Assembly: GCA_014360825.1 (NCBI GenBank)
Contig: JACIWT010000017.1
Coordinates: forward strand, 1-45,990
Reading direction: 5' to 3'
DNA length: 45,990 nt
DNA from: Chloroflexota bacterium
Lineage (GTDB): Bacteria > Chloroflexota > Anaerolineae > UBA2200 > JACIWT01
Within the stretch, counting starts at the first letter, position 1; each line of letters begins with the position of its first letter. Shown here in pieces: positions 20,705 through 27,921 of the stretch. The notes below the pieces were generated by a model, which was not told the DNA's origin, ran no database searches, and saw only the letters and a list, made by a program, of their open reading frames with translations. The position numbers and the translations under genes were made by a program.

Positions 20705-21394
20705 ATGGTCGAACGCAAACCTGAAAAGCGCCAGACTCACGAAGAGGTGCTTGCGGAAACCAAGGGGACAAGGATCCTCCTTGCTATGTTCGACCTGATC
20801 CAGGCCACGATCCGGCAGTCGAATCGGGAATCTTTCAACCAATTGGTGCGTTTCTGGGCGGACTGCCTGCGCATTCATCCCATGTCGGAGGGTGATCACC
20901 TGGCTGCTGACAAGCTGACCCCGTGGGCGGAACACTTCATCGAAGCCTGCATGGAGAGAAAAGGCGACTACTTCGGCGAGGTCTTCAGTTTGAGGCATTG
21001 CGCCGACGACCAATCGACCCAGCTGATCATACCCGAATCGCTCGTTCGCTCTATCAATGATGCGACTGTGAGCGGGATAGCACCAGACTCTGATAGGTGG
21101 CAGAAGGCATTTGATCCGGCCGCCCGGACCGGTCGCTTTCTGGTCGATCTGGCGGTCCGCTACCCGGATCGCAAGATCGCCCTCTTTGGCGTGGAGGCGG
21201 ATCTGGATCTCTACAGGGCTTGTTTGGTCAACATGCGGCTCTATGCCTGGAACAGACCCTACTTCATCCTCTGCGCCGATTCCCTGATAGTCGACGTCGG
21301 GTTGAACAGCCCTAACTGGCGTTATGCGAATCTGTGGAACCCACCTGACTGGCAAGAGGTGATGCTGACAGTGCATGGCCGAACTTGCCGGTAG
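20705..21394 (+). CDS. N6-adenine methyltransferase-like protein with altered motifs
   Basis: About 229 residues from ATG 20705. The C-terminal half carries the order of an N6 DNA methyltransferase: a motif I-like FDPAARTGRFLVDLA (usual core D-P-x-x-G-T/S-G), then ALFGVEADLDLYRACLVNMRLY, then ILCADSL, and a motif IV-like NLWNPPDW in place of NPPY. The Arg in motif I and Asp after NPP are unusual, so activity is doubtful. The N-terminal 100 residues are helical. No restriction subunit is adjacent, so it is an orphan. The listed ATG is favoured over GTG 20687 because the -10 box covers the latter. Confidence 0.7.
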   Translation: MVERKPEKRQTHEEVLAETKGTRILLAMFDLIQATIRQSNRESFNQLVRFWADCLRIHPMSEGDHLAADKLTPWAEHFIEACMERKGDYFGEVFSLRHCADDQSTQLIIPESLVRSINDATVSGIAPDSDRWQKAFDPAARTGRFLVDLAVRYPDRKIALFGVEADLDLYRACLVNMRLYAWNRPYFILCADSLIVDVGLNSPNWRYANLWNPPDWQEVMLTVHGRTCR

Positions 21395-21569
21395 TAGCCA
21401 GAGTTGGATGGCAGGCTGGCCCTCTCACTGGAATATGACAAGCGCGTCAGGAGCAGGACAGGGAAAGAAATAGGGTATCCAATAGCAGGAGCCCTTTTGG
21501 GGGAAAGTGGGGTGGGGGACAAGCATTGGCTTGAACCGGGGAGGAATCCAGCCGCGATAACACACACCG

Positions 21570-22136
21570 ATGACCAAAGAACTTGAGTTCAGATCGGTAA
21601 CCGGGGAAGCACTGGTGAAGGAGCTTCAGGCCCGGGTTGAACAGATGTCCGATCCAGAGCGCAAATACGATGTTCAGGTTGGGCTCAAGGACGTCGAGTT
21701 TAGGGTTAACGAAAAGTGCGCCGCAGAGATGGGCATTTCTTTGCCTTTGCGTGGCATTGACCAAGCAGAAGATTGCCTCCAGGCAAGGATTCTGGTCCCC
21801 ACCCGATTCGTAGAGACAGATGGGACAGTGCATCAAGTCATCTGGTTTGACCCCACTCCTGTTGGCTACAGCGGCTTCATGGATTGCGTCACTCATTCCT
21901 TGGCGCTAACCGACAGAGGCCTATTTGAGCTCGGCCGTTATCTAGCGACACGGCTGGCCGAACTTTCAAAGGCCTGGCACTGGTTCATTCACCGTCGGTG
22001 GATGAAGACCGAAGAAGTAGAGGAGCTGGAGAGGACGGGCAAATCTCCTGAGCAGATCGTTGATCTGATCTATGCTGCATTGACGGGGAAGACGAGGGGG
22101 AAACAGGGGCGAGAGGGTGACGATAAACTGGAATAA
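21570..22136 (+). CDS. Unknown protein (188 aa)
   Basis: A soluble, charged protein: an N-terminal helix (EALVKELQARVEQMSDPE), a beta-rich middle (VHQVIWFDPTPVGYSGFMDC) and helical C-terminus (WMKTEEVEELERTGKSPEQ) ending in a basic tail. No family recognised. The ATG has no clear ribosome site. It follows the methyltransferase-like gene by 175 bp in the same direction; a functional link is possible but unsupported. Confidence 0.62.
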   Translation: MTKELEFRSVTGEALVKELQARVEQMSDPERKYDVQVGLKDVEFRVNEKCAAEMGISLPLRGIDQAEDCLQARILVPTRFVETDGTVHQVIWFDPTPVGYSGFMDCVTHSLALTDRGLFELGRYLATRLAELSKAWHWFIHRRWMKTEEVEELERTGKSPEQIVDLIYAALTGKTRGKQGREGDDKLE

Positions 22137-22687
22137 GGCATTTTCAGCGTATCCGGGGCGCTCCCAAACTCACGGGGATGATGTGTTTCGGCAACCTCCA
22201 CCTTTCTATCTGTCTTGGCCAGAGGCCCTCCGATGTCTGCAGGGGAGAGGGGTGATCCCGTCGCACAAGGTATCTTTTGCGACGCAGTTTTGAATCTGCG
22301 CCTGATTTGCACTCTGCTATAGTCACTTTGCCGAGCGTGGCGATTCAAAGGAGGCCATCCTATAGTGTAGCGAAGTAGGTCAGGATTTTCGGCGTTCGCT
22401 GTGGGTTTGACTCAGTGTGGCTGGACATTCTTCGTTTCCTGGCATCAGAAACAACCCTGGGTCCAACCCATGTGCCAGCGTCTGGAGATTCTTCTTGCTG
22501 CTGAAAATCCTCTTGCGCATATCGGCTTATACTCTCCAAAGCCGTTGTACATGACTACGCTGTCCACCCTCCCCTACCCTATCGTCCCTTTCCGACCTGG
22601 CTGGCACACTTGCATTTCACTGTAGTGGCAGCCACCTGCTCAAAGAGACACCCCGATATCAAGCCTATGAGAGCAGCGGGTTGCCGC
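22137..22687. other. Gene-free stretch
   Basis: No convincing frame on either strand. A CGTCGCA/TGCGACG inverted repeat with a 12-nt loop lies near 22258-22283. Confidence 0.45.
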
Positions 22688-22903
22688 TCAAATGACCCAA
22701 GGCGCGTCGAGGCTGACTGAAACAGGAAGTCCGGTATTAACCCTGACAGCGAGCGCCCTGCGATGAGGTATCCGCTCTGGTCTGGCGAAAAAATCGTGCA
22801 GGTTCGATGCCGCATCCAAGTAGACATTCCGATCCTTAGAGCGATCTCGAACTGAGGCAACAGCTCGCTCTGCCGAGGCTATCACCTGCTCTAGTTCGTT
22901 CAT
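22688..22903 (-). pseudogene. Possible truncated HEPN-like (toxin) remnant
   Basis: 71 codons start MNELEQVIASAERAVASVRD and continue KDRNVYLDAASNLHDFFARPER. The spacing of DxxxxLDAASNLHDFFxxPER recalls small HEPN-domain proteins of nucleotidyltransferase-HEPN toxin-antitoxin pairs. After about residue 50 the likeness ends and the frame stops early, so decay is likely. GGAG lies just upstream of the ATG. No partner gene is visible. From 22904 to 23154 I see nothing coding. Confidence 0.35.
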
Positions 22904-23154
22904 TTCTCCAGAGATGCCGTCCGGGTAACTTTGGCCGCTTGATCTGCCCCCGTCTTTTCCAAAGAGCGTCGCCTAATGCCCCCTCTGCGAAACCTTAGAC
23001 TGTCGGCAATGTCTCGTGTCGATTTGATGGCATGATCCCACAGGTCGCGTCCGGCCAAGGTGTCGCTTTTCCACACGTGGGAAACAGCACTTGCGGTGAG
23101 CCCCCAGGGTGGCTTGTCCTATCGAACTCCGCAACCACTCTCTGCAAGCCTCAC

Positions 23155-23183
23155 TTGCCACGAGTCGGCTCCCGTGCTATAAT
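23155..23183 (+). promoter_or_regulatory. Strong extended -10 promoter of the sensor kinase operon
   Basis: TTGCCA (23155-23160), a 17-bp spacer and TGcTATAAT with -10 at 23178-23183. Initiation near 23190 gives a leader of about 210 nt before the kinase gene; the leader has no recognised riboswitch. Confidence 0.74.
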
Positions 23184-23401
23184 AATATACGCATTTACAA
23201 CTCAAAGGGCTTTGTCTGGCTGACGGGCAAATTCGGTTGGCATGAACAACATAGCCCGTCTTTCTCCGAGGCATGGTTTCTCTCGCTGACGAGGCATGGC
23301 CACGGCGCAGTGAACGTCATGGGTTACATATTGCTCCCTACCAGGCTCCTGAGCGGTAATCCGGGGTGGAGGGGTTGTAGCATCATAGGAGGGTCAATAT
23401 A

Positions 23402-25435
23402 GTGGAGGAGCAGGAGCGGATGAACAAACAACTGCGCGACCTCATCGAGATCATCCACTTCACCGAGAGCGTGTCCGCGAAGATACATGGTCTGTTAGAT
23501 CAGGAGCAGGTCTACCAGACGGTGAAGGACGAATTCCTCAAGTCCCAAAGGTACAGCATGAGTATTGCGCTCTTGACGGATGATCCATCCAAACTCAGGA
23601 TCGCAGAAGTGTCGTTTTCCCCCCGCAGATTGAGAACGCTAAAGGGGCTGGAGAAGATCATTGGAATCACGCTGCAAGACTACAGGATCGATCTGAACAC
23701 GTCAAGCGTCTACCGCCAAGTCGTGAGGGAGCGAAAGGTCATCTGCATCAAGAGTTCGGATGTTATAGCAGAATTTCTCCCGCGTCCACTGGCCGATCTG
23801 GTAGTGAAAGGCATGGGCCATCAAAACAAATACTCCGTCCTAGCGCCGTTGAGTCTGCATGGCGAGGTCATTGGGGTCCTCGCGATGTCTTCGACCGACC
23901 TGGCCGAGCAGTTCATTCCCTCGGTGCGAAGCCTCGCCCAGCACATCTCCAGCGCGTTGGAACTGGCGGATGAATGTGCCAGGCGCAAGCAGGCAGAGGA
24001 GGCATTGGAACGCAGTGAAAAGCGTCTTCGGGCTTTGCTCGAAAACGCTTCGGACTACACTTTTGTGCTGAGCCCGACAGGAGCGATATGCTATGCAAAC
24101 CCATCGGTTGTGCGACTGGTCGGACATTCACTAGAAGAGACAATCGGCCGGAATTGGTCTGCATTTGTTGAGCCTGAAGATCTACCAGAGACGATGCTGG
24201 CACTCGCGCAGCTACTCGAGCAGCCAGGTGGTACCATGCGCAGGCAAATCCGCATTCGACACAAAGACGGCTCGTGGCGTGTCATCGAGGCCGTAGCCAG
24301 GAACCTTCTCAACGATCCGGCGGTAGCAGGCATTCTTATCAATGCCCGCGACATCACCGAACGCAAATTGGCTGAGGAACAACTACAGAAAAGTGAAGGC
24401 TCGTTGCGAGCGCTCCTGAACGCCATCACGGAGTCAGCGGCCTTGATAGATGCGGAGGGGATCGTCCATGCGGCGAACGAATCACTGGCGAAGAGAGTGG
24501 GGACTACGGTTGACAAACTCGTGGGCTCCTGCGTCTACGACTTTTTCTCTCCGGAGCTGGCCAGATCGAGAAAGGCGCGCGTGGACGAGATCTTTCGCAC
24601 GGGCAAGCCCGCCTCATGGCAAGATATACGCTCGGGCAGGTACATCAACAACTACCTCTACCCCGTATTCGACGCGGAAGGAAAGGTGATCCAGGTCGCG
24701 GTTTTTGGCATCGATGTGACCGAGCGTAAGCAAGCGGAGGAACAACTCAACCGCGCAGAGAAAATGGCCTCCTTGGGGGTGTTGGCCACGGGTATCGCTC
24801 ACGAAGTACGCAATCCCCTGGGCATTATCTCCTCCTGCACCGAGTTGCTACTGGAGCACTCTGACGACCCCGAAGTGCGTGGCCAGTGTGTCCGCAAGAT
24901 CCAGGTTGCCGTCCGGCGGGCCTCTCACATTGTGGAGAGCGTGCTGAAGTTCGCCCGTCCAGAGGAGGCGCCAATGGGAGAACTTGAGGTTCAGTGTGTG
25001 TTGGAAGAGACTCTCGACCTCCTGGCGGAGTATATGACCTTGCAGAGAGTGAGGCTGCACAAAGAGTTCCAAGCCAACCTTCCCCCTGTCATAGGCAATC
25101 GTCACCTTTTGCAGCGGGTGTTCTCCAACCTGGTCGTCAACGCCTGCAACGCCATGCCTCAGGGTGGAACGCTGACCGTGACCACGCGCGCCTCTGGCTC
25201 GGACGGAGTCGAGATCCAGTTTGATGACACCGGTCATGGCATTCCTCCAGAACATCTGCCCAGGATCTTCGATCCGTTTTTCACTGCCGGGCCTGTGGGC
25301 CAGGGGGCTGGTCTGGGGCTCTCTATCAGCCACGGCATCATCCAGCAGCACCGCGGCGTCATCGAAGTACAGAGCGAGGTGGGCAAGGGTTCCACTTTTA
25401 TTGTGCGGCTGCCTTGCAAGAGCGTTAACAGCTGA
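23402..25435 (+). CDS. Soluble GAF-PAS-PAS sensor histidine kinase
   Basis: 677 residues without membrane spans. Domains in order: GAF (about 30-195), PAS (about 205-325), PAS (about 335-450), HisKA dimerisation (about 455-525) with phospho-acceptor His467 in GIAHEVRNPLG, and HATPase (about 560-672) with an N box (LVVNACNAM), DDTGHGIP (G1) and GAGLGLSI (G2). The protein should sense a cytoplasmic or diffusible signal and phosphorylate the regulator encoded 103 bp downstream. The GTG start is supported by AGGAGGG eight bases before it. Coiled linkers (KLAEEQLQKSE, KQAEEQLNRAE) join the PAS domains. Confidence 0.93.
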   Translation: MEEQERMNKQLRDLIEIIHFTESVSAKIHGLLDQEQVYQTVKDEFLKSQRYSMSIALLTDDPSKLRIAEVSFSPRRLRTLKGLEKIIGITLQDYRIDLNTSSVYRQVVRERKVICIKSSDVIAEFLPRPLADLVVKGMGHQNKYSVLAPLSLHGEVIGVLAMSSTDLAEQFIPSVRSLAQHISSALELADECARRKQAEEALERSEKRLRALLENASDYTFVLSPTGAICYANPSVVRLVGHSLEETIGRNWSAFVEPEDLPETMLALAQLLEQPGGTMRRQIRIRHKDGSWRVIEAVARNLLNDPAVAGILINARDITERKLAEEQLQKSEGSLRALLNAITESAALIDAEGIVHAANESLAKRVGTTVDKLVGSCVYDFFSPELARSRKARVDEIFRTGKPASWQDIRSGRYINNYLYPVFDAEGKVIQVAVFGIDVTERKQAEEQLNRAEKMASLGVLATGIAHEVRNPLGIISSCTELLLEHSDDPEVRGQCVRKIQVAVRRASHIVESVLKFARPEEAPMGELEVQCVLEETLDLLAEYMTLQRVRLHKEFQANLPPVIGNRHLLQRVFSNLVVNACNAMPQGGTLTVTTRASGSDGVEIQFDDTGHGIPPEHLPRIFDPFFTAGPVGQGAGLGLSISHGIIQQHRGVIEVQSEVGKGSTFIVRLPCKSVNS

Positions 25436-25537
25436 CAACCCAAACCGGTTGCGCGGGCCCTCGTTAGGAGTCCGCCTGCGCTGGCTTGTCCTATCACCCG
25501 CTGCCTGTTGGTTCTGAGCGGCTACAAGGAGGCCAAA

Positions 25538-26263
25538 ATGGAAGGGAGGCCCCTGCGGATTTTGGTGGTGGATGATGAGAAAGACCTGGTCTGGGCTTTG
25601 CAGTACAGCCTGAGCGACGAGGGCTACGAGGTGTTCGGTGCCTACGATGGAGTGCAAGCCCTGGCCCTGGCGCGGCGTCATCGCCCCGACCTTGTGGTCC
25701 TGGACATTACCATGCGCGGCATGGATGGCCTGGAGACTTGTCGGAGTCTGCGCCGCGATCCTGCCTTGGGAGCCGTCCCCATCCTGTTCCTCACCGTGCG
25801 CAGCGACGTCAAGGACCGGGTCACAGCGCTGAATCAAGGAGGCGACGATTACATAGTCAAACCCTTCGACCTGCGGGAGTTGAAAGCCCGCATCGGGGCT
25901 CTGCTGCGCCGGAGCCGAGGGCGCGCGGGGAACGGTCTGGGACTACAAGACCAGGGTTCACTCGTGATAGGCCCTCTCACCCTCGACCTGCACCGTCGCC
26001 AAGTCCGGGTCGGGGAAAAGATCTCACTCCTGACTCCGGTAGAGTTTGATCTTCTGCACTATCTGATGGTCCACTACGGCGAAGTGTTCTCCACTGAGCA
26101 ATTGCTGCAAGGGGTATGGAACTTCGCCCCGGGAGCGGGTGGTCATAGCGTGGTGCGTTGGCACATCAAGAATCTGCGCCGCAAGATCGAGCCCGATCCT
26201 GCCCACCCAGTGTATATCCGCACCGTGGCGCGCCACGGCTACATGCTGCTATGTGAGGAATGA
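25538..26263 (+). CDS. OmpR/PhoB-family response regulator
   Basis: About 241 residues from ATG 25538, chosen because AAGGAGG lies five bases upstream. The receiver has the acidic pair (VVDDEKD), the phospho-acceptor Asp in VVLDITM, Thr in LFLTVRS and Lys in YIVKPFD, so it should be active. The C-terminal winged helix is of the OmpR type (LTPVEFDLLHYLM, then VVRWHIKNLRRKIEPD, then VARHGYML). It is almost certainly the partner of the kinase upstream and would bind DNA when phosphorylated. Confidence 0.93.
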   Translation: MEGRPLRILVVDDEKDLVWALQYSLSDEGYEVFGAYDGVQALALARRHRPDLVVLDITMRGMDGLETCRSLRRDPALGAVPILFLTVRSDVKDRVTALNQGGDDYIVKPFDLRELKARIGALLRRSRGRAGNGLGLQDQGSLVIGPLTLDLHRRQVRVGEKISLLTPVEFDLLHYLMVHYGEVFSTEQLLQGVWNFAPGAGGHSVVRWHIKNLRRKIEPDPAHPVYIRTVARHGYMLLCEE

Positions 26264-26389
26264 AACGTGATGAGGAATAGTGGTGCGGGTTGCCTCAGAA
26301 AGATCCTTCTTTCGCTCCTCTACCCCCATTCTAACGCAAAACTCGCGCAAAACCAACGCCCAGCCTGCCCTTCCGAGTACTTAGGTAAC

Positions 26390-26418
26390 TGGACTTTTCG
26401 GGGGGGGGGTGATATAAT
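26390..26418 (+). promoter_or_regulatory. Promoter with a ten-G tract in its spacer
   Basis: TGGACT (26390-26395, 4 of 6 to consensus), a 17-bp spacer and TGaTATAAT with -10 at 26413-26418. The spacer contains ten consecutive G residues (26400-26409). Slippage there would change the -35 to -10 distance. Initiation near 26425 precedes the LuxR-type gene by about 158 nt. Confidence 0.62.
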
Positions 26419-26458
26419 GGTATTGCTTGGCATAATGTTCATAAAGATATTCTGAAAC

Positions 26459-26562
26459 AAACGTACGTTTACAAGTGCAGACGTTTCATGACTTGACAGC
26501 CTACTTATAGTGTTGCGATGAGGTCGTATGTGCGTTGATGCGCACATGACGTGATCAATCAC
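26459..26562. repeat. Three palindromic sites in the leader of the LuxR-type gene
   Basis: AAACGTACGTTT (26459-26470) is a perfect 12-bp palindrome. ATGTGCG (26528-26534) and CGCACAT (26541-26547) form a hairpin. GTGAT-CA-ATCAC (26551-26562) is a third symmetric site just before the ribosome site. They could be binding sites for dimeric regulators, possibly the encoded protein. Confidence 0.6.
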
Positions 26563-26582
26563 ACTTCGAGGGAGAGAGCAAC

Positions 26583-27266
26583 GTGGGTCGCCGTCCACGA
26601 GCCGGTCAGACTATCAAAGTCCTGTTGGCCGACGATCAGGCGCTTGCCAGAGAGCTCCTGAAGCCCTTGCTGCATCAACACGGCGTCGAGATCATTGACC
26701 AGGCATTCAGCTGTCGGGAACTGGTGCAGAAGTCCCAGGAATTATTGCCCCATATCATCCTCTTAAACGCTTCCATGCCCGGCACAGAGGCCGACGAGGT
26801 GTGCCAATCCATCCTCACTCAGGAGCCGGAGGCCAAAGTTCTCGCCTACTTCCATCCCAAGGAGTGGCGATGGCTTGTATCGGCTGATGGGACAGAGATA
26901 GCCGTAAGTATTAGCACAGCGGAGGAATTGATACGCACCATTCGCGCCATGGCCAGGGGGCGATTCGTCGCCCGTTCAGTTGGTCCGAGAATGGCATTTC
27001 AGGCTGTCCCGTCCGCAGATGCTGGAAGAACGGCTGAACTCAATGACACACAAGTGAATATCCTCGAGTTGCTCGCGAAAGGACTCAGCAACCGGCAGAT
27101 TGCCGAAGAACTAGGATTGCAAGTACAGACCATCAAGAACAATTTGGGCACTATCTTTCGCGAACTTGGCGTGACCAACCGCACCGCGGCGGTAATGATG
27201 GCGCTGGGGCTGGGTTTCATTTCCCTGGAGCCGTTAGAGAATGAGCCTGAATTGCCTAATTCGTAA
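26583..27266 (+). CDS. LuxR/NarL-type regulator with degenerate receiver
   Basis: 227 residues. The N-terminal receiver-like domain (about 10-122) keeps the acidic pair (LLADDQ) but has Asn in place of the phospho-acceptor Asp (ILLNASMPG), lacks the Ser/Thr (VLAYFHP) and lacks the conserved Lys (IAVSIST). It is therefore a pseudo-receiver, probably controlled by partner or ligand binding, or by its level. The C-terminal LuxR HTH is intact (LNDTQVNILELLAKGLSNRQ, then VQTIKNNLGTIFRELGV). The GTG start has GGGAGAG upstream. It sits behind a promoter with a G10 tract. Confidence 0.88.
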   Translation: MGRRPRAGQTIKVLLADDQALARELLKPLLHQHGVEIIDQAFSCRELVQKSQELLPHIILLNASMPGTEADEVCQSILTQEPEAKVLAYFHPKEWRWLVSADGTEIAVSISTAEELIRTIRAMARGRFVARSVGPRMAFQAVPSADAGRTAELNDTQVNILELLAKGLSNRQIAEELGLQVQTIKNNLGTIFRELGVTNRTAAVMMALGLGFISLEPLENEPELPNS

Positions 27267-27527
27267 GGTTTCGTCCGGAGAGGCAACGACTTGCACGACG
27301 TGGGCCTCGTCTAACTTTTCCATCGGAAGGCGGTTGGTGGCGCGCGTAAACGTGGAGTAGAGATCATGGGGCGAGTGGCAGAGCGCGGGCCGGTCTCGCA
27401 GGATTGCAATGCGGCCTGGCACTTAGACTGACGGGTGCCGGCTACGGCGACCACAATGTTTGAGAGAACAGTGGAACACTTTGGGCATCAGACGATGCAG
27501 ACCTGCCCCGACTGAGGGAAGAGGGAT

Positions 27528-27749
27528 ATGGGCATCGAAACCAGTGGGAAAACCGCAGTGCAAGCAACGGAGGCGCTTTCGTTGCCACTGGACCGCCCGC
27601 TGAAGTTCCTTTCGATTCGCCACATACACGCCATTGACGACGCCTTGGCGGCGATTGGTGCTTACGGAGAAGTCAGGCTGATCAAGAACCGGGGCAAACT
27701 CCGCTTTATTCAGACAGTCGAGAGTCAGGACTTCTCAGCCAACGAGTGA
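27528..27749 (+). CDS. Small conserved-looking protein (73 aa)
   Basis: Residues 25-65 (LKFLSIRHIHAIDDALAAIG, then YGEVRLIKNRGKLRFIQ) form a tidy alpha-beta pattern that looks constrained, and I recall similar short proteins in Chloroflexota without known function. The first 20 residues may be dispensable. GAGGG lies close upstream of the ATG. It follows the LuxR-type gene in the same direction after a 260-bp gap without recognisable content. Confidence 0.6.
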   Translation: MGIETSGKTAVQATEALSLPLDRPLKFLSIRHIHAIDDALAAIGAYGEVRLIKNRGKLRFIQTVESQDFSANE

Positions 27750-27921
27750 CTAGAACCTGCCATTTCTCAAGGCGGAGCCAGGCACTGGGCACAAGTCAAC
27801 TGAGTCAGGCGGCTTTGACAGAGGTGAGAAATACCCGGAGGCCGACTTTGCATGCCCCAGACCACGTGTGTGTTAGCCTTCCTGATGATTGTCCGAGATC
27901 CAGAGCAGGAGAGCTACGACG

